A DNA stretch of 64,000 nt from CBDCYN01 sp965224205 (GTDB taxonomy: Bacteria > Planctomycetota > Phycisphaerae > Phycisphaerales > Phycisphaeraceae): assembly GCA_965224205.1 (NCBI GenBank), contig CBDCYN010000020.1:1-64000 (forward strand), given 5' to 3'. The translations under genes were made by a program, and so were the position numbers. This document shows positions 1 through 9,091 of the stretch, one piece after another. Position 1 is the stretch's first letter, and each line of letters starts with the position of its first letter. The notes under the pieces were generated by a model, which saw nothing but the letters and a program-made list of their open reading frames with translations, had not been told where the DNA came from and ran no database searches.

Positions 1-674
1 TCGAGGTCGTACCACTCGACCCATGGTGTCCCGGGGCCATCGGTTTTAGCGCCCCACTCCTCAAACGACAATGATCCCTCTCGCACCCACCGTTGATGTG
101 GGTACGCCAGCTCGATCCAACGGCCACCGGGGCGCAGGTGTTGTAAGAGGACACTAGATTCATCTCGCATCACCTCAAACGGAGCGTTGATCATCGACCC
201 TTGAGCCCAGACGACGTCGAAGTTATCAGGCAACCGGTCGAGATCCGCTAGTTCATGGAGCCAAAAATGATCGACTTGGATCCCCAACGCGCTGGCCAAC
301 CGCCGGTGCAGCTCAACGTTGCCGGGCACGATATCGAGCAGCGTGACGTCCGCGCCGTGCAGCGCAAATGTCAACGCGTCGATCCCCAACCCTGCGCCCA
401 CGTCCAGAACACGTTTGCCGCGTAACGCATCGCGGTACAGCTCGTGGTACCACCCGCGGATCGGGTACGCGGGACCGGTCATTGCTAGGCGTCGCTGCCT
501 CTGCCAGTACGCGACCAGTTCGGCGTCGCACAGGTCTTGCAACTGTCGCGAGTCGACCCGGTTGGCCCCAGCGGCCGGGACGGTCGACCACTTGGCCCGT
601 AGCGCCGCTAACCAGCGGTCCACCTCACCACCGTCTTGACGCAACCCGGTTTCACTCGTCGTCACCACGCTCAT
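1..674 (-). CDS. Class I SAM-dependent methyltransferase, 3' end cut by window edge
   Basis: This frame is open from an ATG at 674 to the window edge, so the C-terminus is missing. It encodes about 224 residues. A SAM-binding motif I, VLDVGAGLG, sits near residues 89-97, followed by an acidic beta2 end (LLDIVPGN), the usual Rossmann methyltransferase layout. GGAG lies 6 nt before the ATG. The start is 28 bp after the stop of the upstream radical SAM gene on the same strand, so the two are probably co-transcribed. The substrate is unknown; small molecule or glycan methylation is the likeliest role. Many frames overlap here, but only this one has family motifs. Confidence 0.75.
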   Translation of the reverse strand, partial: MSVVTTSETGLRQDGGEVDRWLAALRAKWSTVPAAGANRVDSRQLQDLCDAELVAYWQRQRRLAMTGPAYPIRGWYHELYRDALRGKRVLDVGAGLGIDALTFALHGADVTLLDIVPGNVELHRRLASALGIQVDHFWLHELADLDRLPDNFDVVWAQGSMINAPFEVMRDESSVLLQHLRPGGRWIELAYPHQRWVREGSLSFEEWGAKTDGPGTPWVEWYDL

Positions 675-702
675 CGGATTCTCCAAACAACGATGCCGAA
701 GA

Positions 703-2262
703 TCATGCAGACCTCCGCGTCGACCGCGTCCCGTACGTCGCCCGGGCCCGGTTGGCTTCGACCGCTCGTTCCTCTGCGCCACCGTAGCCGCAACCCGGGT
801 CGACCTCTAGCACGGGGTGATCACGATCGAGCCGGTCCTGCACCGCGGCGGGCAGCTCGCTGTGAGGCGGCGCCACGCACCCCCATGCTGCCTTGGTCTG
901 TTTCGGTAGATCGACGTACGCCAGCCGCTCGGCCCGCTTAAATAGCTGCCGGAACCGGTCCGGGGGTACATCAGCGTAGACCCGGCACTGGTTGACCTCC
1001 CCGATGCGACGCCACTCCTGCGGGTCGTCGGTGTCGATCACGCCCTCGGCTTTGAGCTTGTCGTAATCCGGCGACCCGGGCAGGGGTACGTACCAGTTGA
1101 TCCCGACGCTGGGCGGCTTGACGTCTTCCAAGAACGCGAGGGTCTCGAGGATGTCCTGCTCACGTTCACCGGGGTAGCCCAACAAGATGCTCGCGTGGTA
1201 CGGGAAGCCCAGCCGGTTGTGCAGCGTCGCGGCTTTGGTGTTGAACTCGGCGCGACACGACTTGCTCATCAGGTCCAGGACCCGCTGGCTGTTCGACTCG
1301 AACCCGTAGAACAGGTACCGGCACCCCGCCGCCCACATCAGCCGCAGGATCTCCTCGTTGACCTGATTGGGCCGGATATTCGCGAACCACTCGACGCACT
1401 TCTGCGTGCCGCGGCGCAGGATCTCTTCGCACATCGCCCGCAGCACCCGCCGGTTGTTGCCGAGGGTCGAGTCGGTGAAGTACAGCCCGGTCACCGAGAA
1501 TTCCCGGTGCATGTACTCCATCTGCTCGACCAGGTACCCCGGGCTGTAGAACCGCACCGCCGATAGCGCGTTGTACGCACAGAACGCGCATTTGTACACG
1601 CACCCCCGGCCCATGATTAAGTCAAGGCTGCTGGTGCGACGAAACCCCATCCGCGCCCAGCTGGGGGTGGCGTAAAATTGATGGTCACACAGCGACCAAT
1701 CGGGGAACGGCAGGTCATCGAGCGGTGATACCTCCTGACCGCACCCGGGCATCAGCGTGGTCTTGCCCACGATCCCCGATACCGTCAACGGTTTAGCCCC
1801 GTCGGCGAGTTCGAGGATCCCCAAATCCGCTTCGCCTTTGAACGCGTAATCGAAGCCTAATTCGGTGATGGTGCCTTGCGGCTCGGTCGACGCGTGGATC
1901 CCTCCGGCAATAAAGACAGGTTTGAGCCCGATCTCGTCGCACACCCGCCGGGCGTGCTCGACCGCTCGTTTGACCTCGAAGTAATGGATCGAGAAGAACC
2001 CGAAGCCGATGATGTCGGGCTTGAAAGCGCGGATCTGCTCGCCGAGTCCCGCGAGGGTCGCTTCGACGCTGCCACGGTGGATCACGAGGTCACGGATCAG
2101 GTCGATCACCCGCACCGGGTGCCCGTGGTGCTTGAGCTGGGTCGCTAAGAGAAGCAGCGCGTACGGCCCGTTCCGCCACTGCCGCGACAGATCCTGATCC
2201 GCCACGCCCTCGTCGTGGTAGTTCCACGGCTGGACCAGCATGACCTTGGCCACGCTATTCAT
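703..2262 (-). CDS. B12-binding domain radical SAM protein
   Basis: 519 residues. The N-terminal ~150 residues form a cobalamin-binding Rossmann-like domain (KPDIIGFGFFS, FIAGGIHAS). The radical SAM domain follows, with the [4Fe-4S] cysteines C221, C225 and C228 in GCVYKCAFC. The architecture is that of cobalamin-dependent radical SAM enzymes, which include methyltransferases and ring-forming enzymes of natural product and lipid pathways; the reaction cannot be assigned. AGGAG lies 4 nt upstream of the ATG. The last ~40 residues are Arg-rich and unlike the rest, so the C-terminus may be an extension or the result of a frameshift. The partner methyltransferase lies directly downstream. Confidence 0.85.
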   Translation of the reverse strand: MNSVAKVMLVQPWNYHDEGVADQDLSRQWRNGPYALLLLATQLKHHGHPVRVIDLIRDLVIHRGSVEATLAGLGEQIRAFKPDIIGFGFFSIHYFEVKRAVEHARRVCDEIGLKPVFIAGGIHASTEPQGTITELGFDYAFKGEADLGILELADGAKPLTVSGIVGKTTLMPGCGQEVSPLDDLPFPDWSLCDHQFYATPSWARMGFRRTSSLDLIMGRGCVYKCAFCAYNALSAVRFYSPGYLVEQMEYMHREFSVTGLYFTDSTLGNNRRVLRAMCEEILRRGTQKCVEWFANIRPNQVNEEILRLMWAAGCRYLFYGFESNSQRVLDLMSKSCRAEFNTKAATLHNRLGFPYHASILLGYPGEREQDILETLAFLEDVKPPSVGINWYVPLPGSPDYDKLKAEGVIDTDDPQEWRRIGEVNQCRVYADVPPDRFRQLFKRAERLAYVDLPKQTKAAWGCVAPPHSELPAAVQDRLDRDHPVLEVDPGCGYGGAEERAVEANRARATYGTRSTRRSA

Positions 2263-2422
2263 CTCCTAAGATACGCAACATGATCAGCGGCTCGGTGTCG
2301 ACGCAAACCGACACAGCCTTATCATCGGCCAAGCGCCGGGATTGACATCATTTTCGAGATTCGCCCTTGTACCGCAGTGTCCGGATCGTTCACTCCTGCG
2401 GTTCAGTTGACGAAACCATCCG

Positions 2423-4807
2423 TCAACCCGCCCAAGAAAGACCCGGGCGTGGTTCGGCAGCGATGAGTTGCGTGATCTGGGAGAGGATCCGCTTGAGGCC
2501 TGCTTCGTAAGTGCGGGTGGCGGCTACAAAGTCCCGTTGATCTTGGGCCACCGCAGCGCGGTCGGCCGGCCGGTTGAGATACGTTTCGACCCGCCGCCTC
2601 AATGCTTCTGGGGTATCGAACGTCACGTCGTCCCACCCGGGCAGCGTGTCATACAGATAGTCCACGCACTGCTCGAGGTGGCAGCGATAAGTCTTAATCG
2701 GGTCGTCGTCTCCGTCGAGGGTCAGCCGGTTAACCGCTTCGTGCAGCTCGTTGAATCGGTGGCGTTGATCCTCGGGCAGGTTTACGACGTCGGCGGCGCT
2801 TCGCACGCCCGGGCCCAGACGCTTCAGCCATGTGCTAAGCTCTCGGTGCAGCCGATCAAATGGATGTTCACGGATCAAGAAAAACCCCCCCGCCACCAGT
2901 CCATCGAGCAGCCGCTGATGCAGGCACGAGAACGGGACGATCTGTAAATTAATCTTCGAGCGCCGGGTGAGTTCTTCGAGGTCATGACCGTATGCCACCG
3001 GCCCTCTGGCATGGCGTGCGAAGTCGGGGTTGTCCTCCCACCCTGCCCCGTACAACGCCAGAGACAGGCCCAACTCATCCGCCACCTCCGTGGCCCAACG
3101 GATTGCCTGCTGGCGGTAGAGGGTGTTATTTAACCCGTTGAACAACCGCAGCGCGAGTTGGTTCATCTTGACCGGATCCAATGGGCTCATGTTGGACTCT
3201 TGACACGCCCTATGGATGATCTCAACGACAGCTTTGGGGCTGTACAGACACCGGTGGCGTGCATAGACCTCGGTGATGCGGCGGCAACACCGCCCGACCA
3301 TCTCCCGGATCACCCCGTCCCCGCCGACCTCATCCATGAATTGATCGATGATCGCCTGAGGGGTCATCGAGGCGTTGGAGACGAAGACCAGGTCGTCCCC
3401 ATCACTGGTCCATATGGCTGGGCGCGACGGCACGCGCGTAAGCTTGTCGAGGTAGAGGCACTGTCGCAAGGGGTAGCCGAACGAATCCGCGTAGAGACCG
3501 GGCGCAGCGGTGAGGACAAAGTCACGGACGCCCACGGACCGTCCGGCATCGGGGCTGATCAGGTGGTTGAGGTCGTCCTGGATCCAGGTCACGACGGGCA
3601 AGGCGTCGGGCAACGATGTGCCGAATCCCCGGCGGAGGTGGTCGATCGTGAAAATCAGGTCGGGGCTAAACCGACTCAAGATTTCATGGATGGCCCGGCT
3701 GGTGACCCGCTGGTGCTCGCTGGGCTCGATGAGGGTTGTGGTCTGCCACCCCAGTTGTTCAAACGCCTGAGCCACGTCACCGATCGCGTGCTGGAGCACG
3801 GTCGTGAACCGGGACGTTACCAGCATGACGCGGGGTTGACGCCCCGCCTGGCCGCGCAGGATCGACGCCCACCGATCCGGGCTGCGTGACGCGTACGCCT
3901 TGTCCGCTTCGTCGTACCGGTCCTGACCCTCCTGCGCAACCCGTGCGACAATCTGGTTGATCGCGGGGACCACCGCCCGGCCTTCGGGGGTAAGCGGGAC
4001 GATATGTGTCGGTGGGACCATGAACGGGTCGTCCCGCAGGTCGGCTTCAAGGTGGTGGGGCCATTGGAGACCGACGTACCACCGGACGCGTTGGCGGCGG
4101 ATCGGCCCGTCGTCACCGCTGAGGTCGTGCAGCATCAACACCGCCCGTACGAGCTGGGCGTCGGGCTCGACCACGCACATCGGGATCTCGATCCCCAGCG
4201 GATCGGGCGGGTTGCGAGACAGGAATTGCGCTAACACATGCCCGTCGCCGATCCCTGCTAGCCCGTAGCAGACCGTGGGGCCCTGGGCCTGGTCCATCAC
4301 CCGATGAACGGCTTGGAGATGCGCCCGCGGTGGCCCGCGGTGGATGACCGGCGACACACGGCCATCGGGTCCGACTCGGACAATGGTCGCCACGCCCGCG
4401 GTGGGTGTGTCGATCTGGTACTGCGACGACTGCTGATGATGGGTGAGGTTACCGGGTTCGTTTTCAGATCGCGACGCCGCAGAAGGAATGCAATCGCAGG
4501 ACACCACCGCTCCGTAGACCCGTGGGCGGTGTTCCTGAAGGTCGGCCATGTTCGCGGCGTAGCGACGCAGGGTGCGGATCTGCTGCGTTGGTCGGGGCAC
4601 CTGACCCAGGGCCTGCGCCGCGGGCGCCCACCTCTCACGCACCACGTGCAACAAGCCGATCGACTCGATCAGCTGCTGCGGGTAGGGCTGCGGGCACCTG
4701 GCGAGGACCCGATCTGCTGCGTCGAAGTCCTCACGGCTCATCGCACGTTGAAGCTCGTCGATCATCTGACGCGATGGCGGTGACAGGGTTGTAGCGGGGC
4801 TGTCCAC
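2423..4807 (-). CDS. CgeB-like glycosyltransferase, large
   Basis: 794 residues. The middle part (around 330-650) looks like a CgeB/spore-maturation-type GT-B glycosyltransferase: a segment ending LYGAGWEDNPDFARHARG, then SKINLQIVPFSCLHQRLLDG and a GGFFLIREHPFD motif, which in this family form the C-terminal nucleotide-sugar lobe. The N-terminal ~300 residues are not recognised. The chosen start is GTG at 4807 with no strong Shine-Dalgarno; an internal ATG (MIDELQRAM) about 14 codons later is an alternative. It is co-oriented with the downstream radical SAM gene, 160 bp apart. A role in glycosylating a surface or secondary metabolite is inferred. Confidence 0.65.
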   Translation of the reverse strand: MDSPATTLSPPSRQMIDELQRAMSREDFDAADRVLARCPQPYPQQLIESIGLLHVVRERWAPAAQALGQVPRPTQQIRTLRRYAANMADLQEHRPRVYGAVVSCDCIPSAASRSENEPGNLTHHQQSSQYQIDTPTAGVATIVRVGPDGRVSPVIHRGPPRAHLQAVHRVMDQAQGPTVCYGLAGIGDGHVLAQFLSRNPPDPLGIEIPMCVVEPDAQLVRAVLMLHDLSGDDGPIRRQRVRWYVGLQWPHHLEADLRDDPFMVPPTHIVPLTPEGRAVVPAINQIVARVAQEGQDRYDEADKAYASRSPDRWASILRGQAGRQPRVMLVTSRFTTVLQHAIGDVAQAFEQLGWQTTTLIEPSEHQRVTSRAIHEILSRFSPDLIFTIDHLRRGFGTSLPDALPVVTWIQDDLNHLISPDAGRSVGVRDFVLTAAPGLYADSFGYPLRQCLYLDKLTRVPSRPAIWTSDGDDLVFVSNASMTPQAIIDQFMDEVGGDGVIREMVGRCCRRITEVYARHRCLYSPKAVVEIIHRACQESNMSPLDPVKMNQLALRLFNGLNNTLYRQQAIRWATEVADELGLSLALYGAGWEDNPDFARHARGPVAYGHDLEELTRRSKINLQIVPFSCLHQRLLDGLVAGGFFLIREHPFDRLHRELSTWLKRLGPGVRSAADVVNLPEDQRHRFNELHEAVNRLTLDGDDDPIKTYRCHLEQCVDYLYDTLPGWDDVTFDTPEALRRRVETYLNRPADRAAVAQDQRDFVAATRTYEAGLKRILSQITQLIAAEPRPGLSWAG

Positions 4808-4957
4808 CTACTGCTCATCGGCCGCTGGCCAGATGTCGCTACAGAACCGGCCAAGATCGCGAGGTGAAGCCGTTCGAGATAGGCTGGGCTGGGGTTCCAT
4901 CACCCGGTGTTAGGATTTCAGGCTAAGCAACAGCATCGGCTCGAGGGTGGTTTGGTC

Positions 4958-4986
4958 TTGACGTACTCATCCATAGGCTCTATTTT
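4958..4986 (+). promoter_or_regulatory. Candidate sigma70-type promoter for tRNA-Ile
   Basis: TTGACG, a 17-nt spacer and TATTTT lie about 60 bp upstream of the tRNA gene on the same strand. Box sequence and spacing fit a housekeeping promoter. Confidence 0.45.
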
Positions 4987-5046
4987 TCGTCGTTGTGTGG
5001 TTCGCATTGGCGCCGGTCCAAGCCGGTGCTGACCGGGCGGACCTAA

Positions 5047-5120
5047 GGGCTCGTAGCTCAGTTGGTCAGAGCGCACCGCTGATAACGGTGAGGTCGGAAG
5101 TTCGAATCTTCCCGGGCCCA
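5047..5120 (+). tRNA. tRNA-Ile (anticodon GAT)
   Basis: The 74-nt cloverleaf is complete. The acceptor stem GGGCTCG pairs with CGGGCCC, with discriminator A at 5120. The D-loop holds AGCTCAGTTGGT. The anticodon stem CACCG/CGGTG encloses CTGATAA, giving anticodon GAT. The T-arm contains GTTCGAATC. CCA is not encoded. It stands alone rather than inside an rRNA operon. A candidate promoter lies about 60 bp upstream. Confidence 0.97.
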
Positions 5121-5179
5121 TGCAGTTAGGTCATCTCGAATCGTTCTTCCGTGGCATCAACTGTCACTCTCAGGGCTGA

Positions 5180-6928
5180 CTAGACAGCGGGGTTTTTCGC
5201 TGTTTGATCTGGATTTAGAGAGAATTTCCCGTGGACCTCTTGGAGAACGGTTTGTGTCAGTTCCCAGAACCCCGATTCCCTGAACACGGTCGCGTTGCCC
5301 GCTAAGGCGCCATGCCGCTGGGTGTGGTGGTTCCAGTGGCTTTGAGCGGAGGCGATCCAACGGTGACACCGTTGAGCCTGACTCGGGTCCAGACCGGATT
5401 GAAACCGCCTATACGCAATCAAACCCGCCCACAAGCTACACAGAGCAGTCAAAAGGGACTCGGCGTAGATCATGTGGTTAACCAGTGGCTCGAGAACCGC
5501 ATTGGGCTGGGTATCCAACAGGTTCTGGAGAGCCACGCGGTCGGTGCTGATCCGATCAACCGCTTGTTGTTTCTCGTGAACCACCTCGTCCAGGCTCGAC
5601 TCGGGCAGTTGCTGGACGATTTCCCAAGCGGCCTGGGTGTCGATCAGATCGTCTTGGATCCACCCATCGTTAGGGTTCCAGGCTGTGGGTCGGGTCCGCG
5701 CCAGCGGTCGGAGGTAAAACCCGTTGAGCACGATCTGGGTGGAATGCTCGAGGATCTGGGTGAGGATCTGCACGGTAGGAGGGTGTTGGGTCCCCAATCG
5801 CTCATGGATCCATACCCTGGCGAGCTGATCAGACGGGGTCTGAGGGTCGTCCACAAGCCTGGGCACAGCGAACACGTTCGCATCGACCCAGGTTTCGTCC
5901 TTGATAAACGGCCCACCCCAACCGCCCCCACGCACCCACGCCCACAACCCCGCCCACCGGATCTTGCCGGTCACATGGGCTAGCCCACCCAGCAGTGCGT
6001 CTGATGATCGCCCATCGTCGGTTTTTTCCTTGGTTCGGTCCGGGGAGTGTTCCGGAGCGAGTTCCGGGGCGTGATCCCGCCACAGGGGTACCTGCCAGTT
6101 CGGGATCGCGCCTTTGGCTTCAAACTCGCGCTGACACTGCAATTCGTAAAGGACCGGACGGTCTCCCATCACGAGGCTGCACGGGTTCCAACGCTGATAC
6201 CGCCAGAAATCGGTGTGGGTAAACTTGAACGAGAACACCAATCGATCGTCACCCGGATCGCCGGGCAGCCCTTCGACGATCTGCCGGCACAGCTGTACCG
6301 AGTCGTGGAGGCCACGCGGATGGACGTTCCAAGCCCTGGCAATAAGCCGTTGGTTGAAGCGGGTGACCACCAGGTCATAAAACACGTGAAGCACCCGGCA
6401 CACCCGCTGGGCGTGGCTTAGTCTTTCGCACCGCTTACAATCCGGGCTATAGATCTCGTTGCCGATCAGATGGGGCAAACGTTCAGCCTCACTGTCTCCG
6501 AAGCGTATCGTCACGCCATCGACCGGTGGCAGGCTGCTCAACAACCCCTCCAGAGCGTCGCGAGACCGCGTCAGCGCCTCGTCGCTGGCGGGGCAGAGGT
6601 GATGACGATGGTTTAAACAGGTGACCGTTGAAGGGGCCCGCTCGACCCACTGCCGCGCCAGGCTCAGCACGTCATAGGATAGATAAACTTCTAGCTCAGC
6701 CTCCCTCGCGTGGCGGATGTGCTCGCGGACCTGATCCCGCTGCCTGACGACCCATCGTCGCAGCTCATTGTCCGAGATCTCGTCCGGGTTAGAAATGCCC
6801 GACAACCCGGTGGTCTGGTAAAAGACCAGCCCGTTGTAACCCAGCTTTCGTAGCTCGTGAGGATCGCTGTAGCGGCTTGTGATCGTGGGTTCCGCGGGGT
6901 TCTGGAGGATCGTCGCGAGCTTGAGCAT
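5180..6928 (-). CDS. GH67-like glycoside hydrolase (alpha-glucuronidase clan)
   Basis: 582 residues, no signal peptide, so probably cytoplasmic. Three blocks match the order and local sequence of the GH67 alpha-glucuronidase active site: RFGDSEAE with E147 (acid position), FKFTHTDF with D240, and VLYELQCQREFE with E262 (base positions). In GH67 the equivalents occur in DSEGQPGP, IDFQ and EFQITQEY motifs. The TIM-barrel role is therefore inferred with moderate confidence. A CxxC pair (C164, C167) after the first block is unusual and could bind a metal. No xylan-use genes lie nearby, so the substrate may not be glucuronoxylan. The start has no clear ribosome binding site. Confidence 0.55.
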   Translation of the reverse strand: MLKLATILQNPAEPTITSRYSDPHELRKLGYNGLVFYQTTGLSGISNPDEISDNELRRWVVRQRDQVREHIRHAREAELEVYLSYDVLSLARQWVERAPSTVTCLNHRHHLCPASDEALTRSRDALEGLLSSLPPVDGVTIRFGDSEAERLPHLIGNEIYSPDCKRCERLSHAQRVCRVLHVFYDLVVTRFNQRLIARAWNVHPRGLHDSVQLCRQIVEGLPGDPGDDRLVFSFKFTHTDFWRYQRWNPCSLVMGDRPVLYELQCQREFEAKGAIPNWQVPLWRDHAPELAPEHSPDRTKEKTDDGRSSDALLGGLAHVTGKIRWAGLWAWVRGGGWGGPFIKDETWVDANVFAVPRLVDDPQTPSDQLARVWIHERLGTQHPPTVQILTQILEHSTQIVLNGFYLRPLARTRPTAWNPNDGWIQDDLIDTQAAWEIVQQLPESSLDEVVHEKQQAVDRISTDRVALQNLLDTQPNAVLEPLVNHMIYAESLLTALCSLWAGLIAYRRFQSGLDPSQAQRCHRWIASAQSHWNHHTQRHGALAGNATVFRESGFWELTQTVLQEVHGKFSLNPDQTAKNPAV

Positions 6929-7119
6929 ACGATGGTTTTATCGCAAGGCCCGGGCCATAGCAAGGTTTAAACATTTGTAAAAATAGATCTTGTATACGCG
7001 CCGAAAATACCGATCCCGATTGAATTGGCGACGCGACGCCTCAACACGGCAGAGAAATTTCCGCAGTCAAGCTCACCTTCGACGTATTCAAAGCAGCCCC
7101 AGTGGGTCTATCGCCCTGT

Positions 7120-7509
7120 TCATGCATGATTTAAGCGACGGGTTAATTGGTCAATCCGTTTAGCGTTATTCACCGTGAGCGATTGACCGAACTTCCAACA
7201 CTTCTGAAAAGTGTTCGCGAATAATTCGTCGGTCAATGCCAGTGCTTCAACGCGAGAAAAAATGAGGTCGAAATGCACTTCGAGCAGATGCTCCAAAAGG
7301 CATGTTGCAACCGCATCGCGTATATCCTCTTGAGGATGGGTGCCCCATTTGGCAACGAACGCCCAGATCTCTTCAGGATGGGATTCTATATACTCCGCTA
7401 TCCGGATAATCGCTTGCCAGCGTGGGTCTAAGTCATCAGGCTCAGCAGGCGCTCCAGGAAGCAGCGAGTCAGCGAATGCGATGCATAGGTGAACAGATGA
7501 ACCGGGCAT
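7120..7509 (-). CDS. Small helical hypothetical protein
   Basis: 129 residues, not recognised. The sequence looks like alpha-helical repeats (EYIESHPEEIWAFVAKWG, DIRDAVATCLLEHLLEVHF), similar in style to HEAT-like proteins or to small proteins of bacterial conflict systems, but no motif settles this. It lies downstream of and co-oriented with the PIN-PhoH gene, about 40 bp after it. The local base composition is more AT-rich than its neighbours, which may mean recent acquisition. Codon use and an uninterrupted frame support a real gene. Confidence 0.6.
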   Translation of the reverse strand: MPGSSVHLCIAFADSLLPGAPAEPDDLDPRWQAIIRIAEYIESHPEEIWAFVAKWGTHPQEDIRDAVATCLLEHLLEVHFDLIFSRVEALALTDELFANTFQKCWKFGQSLTVNNAKRIDQLTRRLNHA

Positions 7510-7550
7510 TAGGTGTTACCGCAGCTTCCCCACAGCTGTTGTCATGATGG

Positions 7551-8957
7551 CTACAGGATCTTCGCCGCCAGTGAGGCCAGCTGCGACCGCTCGCTCTTGG
7601 CCAGAATTACGTGCCCGACGATCGCCTGGCCCTTGAAGCTTTCGACCAGGTACGCCAGACCGTTCGACGACGAATCCAGGTATGGGTTATCGATCTGGCC
7701 CACGTCGCCGGTGAGGACGATCTTGGTCCCCTCGCCCACCCGCGAGACGATCGTCTTGACCTCGTGCGGGGTGAGGTTCTGAGCCTCGTCGACGATCATA
7801 AACTGGTTGGGGATGCTGCGGCCGCGGATGTAGGTCAGCGGCTCGAGCACGAGCTGGCCGGTGTTCATCAGCTCGTCCAGGCGCTGGTCCGGGGTACGGC
7901 TATCGGCGTGCTGCGGGCCGGAGGTACGCGTCGACAGCAGGTAGGTGAGGTTGTCGAAGATCGGCTGCATCCACGCGGCGAGTTTCTCGTCCTTATCTCC
8001 GGGTAGGTAGCCGATGTCGCGGCCCATAGGCATGATCGGCCGGGCCACGAGCAGCTTGTCGTACCGCTGCTCGGTGAGCACCTTGGTCATGCCCGCGGCG
8101 ATCGCCAGCAGGGTCTTGCCGGTGCCAGCTGACCCTAGGAGGGTCACGAGTTTGATCTCGTCGTCAAGCAAGATATCCAGGGCCATCACCTGCTGGACGT
8201 TGCGGGCCATGATCCCGAACAGCGGCTTGCGTGGGCCGTGGATCGGGATCAGCTGCTCGGTGTCCTGGAGGCGTCGTGCCAGGCCCGTGTGCGACTCATC
8301 CACCAGGTCTTTGAGCTGGAGGTACTCGTTGGCGTGGAGCTGGATCGGGGTTTCTTGCCCGTCGTCGCCGGTTTCCACCAGGTAGGGCTCGAGGCGGTCA
8401 AGGTCGAGTTGCTTTTCTTGGTACAGGGTGTCGATGATCTCGGTGGGGACGGTCACGGACGCGTACCCGGCGTAGAGGCGGTCGGCATCGACCTTCTGGG
8501 CTTCGAAGTCTTCGGTCTGGATGCCCAACGCGTCGGACTTCAACCGGGCGTTGATGTCTTTAGAGATCAGGACCGTGGTCCTGCCCTCCTGCGACAACGA
8601 CCACGCCACGCCGATGATACGGTTGTCCGGGGCGTCGGATTGCAGCCACTGGGGGCGGTCGCGGCTAGCGAAATCCACGCGGATGCGCCCGCCCTGGTCG
8701 TTCCACTTCACCCCGTCGGTGAGCCGTCCCTGGCAGCGCAGCCGGTCGAGGTGGCGGATCACCTCACGGGCGTTGCGGCCCACGTCGTCGTTCTGGGTCT
8801 TGAACTTGTCGAGCTCCTCGAGAACGGTAAACGGGATGACCACCTCGTTGTCTTTGAACATGAACAATGAGGCGGGGTTGTGCAGAAGGACGTTCGTGTC
8901 GAGCACGAAGTATTTCTTTTCGTTGTTCTCTGGGGCTGGATCGGATGGGTCAGCCAA
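7551..8957 (-). CDS. PIN domain-PhoH family ATPase
   Basis: 468 residues. An N-terminal PIN nuclease-like domain begins FVLDTNVLLHNP (D20) and ends before residue ~160; a PhoH ATPase domain follows with Walker A GSAGTGKT at 275-282 and a Walker B-like FMIVDEAQNLTPHE near 388. This PIN-PhoH layout defines the YlaK/PhoH2 family, for which ATP-dependent RNA unwinding and cleavage has been described in mycobacteria. The start is TTG at 8957, supported by GGAGA 8 nt upstream; no ATG fits as well. It is a single-copy housekeeping-type gene here with no evident toxin-antitoxin partner upstream. Confidence 0.92.
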   Translation of the reverse strand: MADPSDPAPENNEKKYFVLDTNVLLHNPASLFMFKDNEVVIPFTVLEELDKFKTQNDDVGRNAREVIRHLDRLRCQGRLTDGVKWNDQGGRIRVDFASRDRPQWLQSDAPDNRIIGVAWSLSQEGRTTVLISKDINARLKSDALGIQTEDFEAQKVDADRLYAGYASVTVPTEIIDTLYQEKQLDLDRLEPYLVETGDDGQETPIQLHANEYLQLKDLVDESHTGLARRLQDTEQLIPIHGPRKPLFGIMARNVQQVMALDILLDDEIKLVTLLGSAGTGKTLLAIAAGMTKVLTEQRYDKLLVARPIMPMGRDIGYLPGDKDEKLAAWMQPIFDNLTYLLSTRTSGPQHADSRTPDQRLDELMNTGQLVLEPLTYIRGRSIPNQFMIVDEAQNLTPHEVKTIVSRVGEGTKIVLTGDVGQIDNPYLDSSSNGLAYLVESFKGQAIVGHVILAKSERSQLASLAAKIL

Positions 8958-9031
8958 GGCTGTCTTCTCCTATCGGGCGACGGGCATCGCCGGTAACAAA
9001 CCTTACTTCACGCATCGATGTTTTGATTTTA

Positions 9032-9052
9032 CCCCCCATCAGTGTCGGGGGG
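9032..9052. other. GC hairpin between GT2 and PhoH genes
   Basis: CCCCCC and GGGGGG are separated by 9 nt, 40 bp past the stop of the minus-strand GT2 gene. No T-run follows on the minus strand, so a classical intrinsic terminator is not supported; it may still stabilise the 3' end. Confidence 0.35.
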
Positions 9053-9091
9053 CTAAGGATACGTGTTTGAAATCCGTGAACTCCTTATCTC

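Noticed and set aside
4918..5121. Minus-strand frame reading GPGRFELPTSPLS across the tRNA gene
   Set aside because: This is the well-known spurious translation of the antisense of a tRNA; the cloverleaf is intact on the plus strand.
9032..9052. Intrinsic terminator after the GT2 gene
   Set aside because: Good GC stem but no T-run on the minus strand; kept only as a hairpin.
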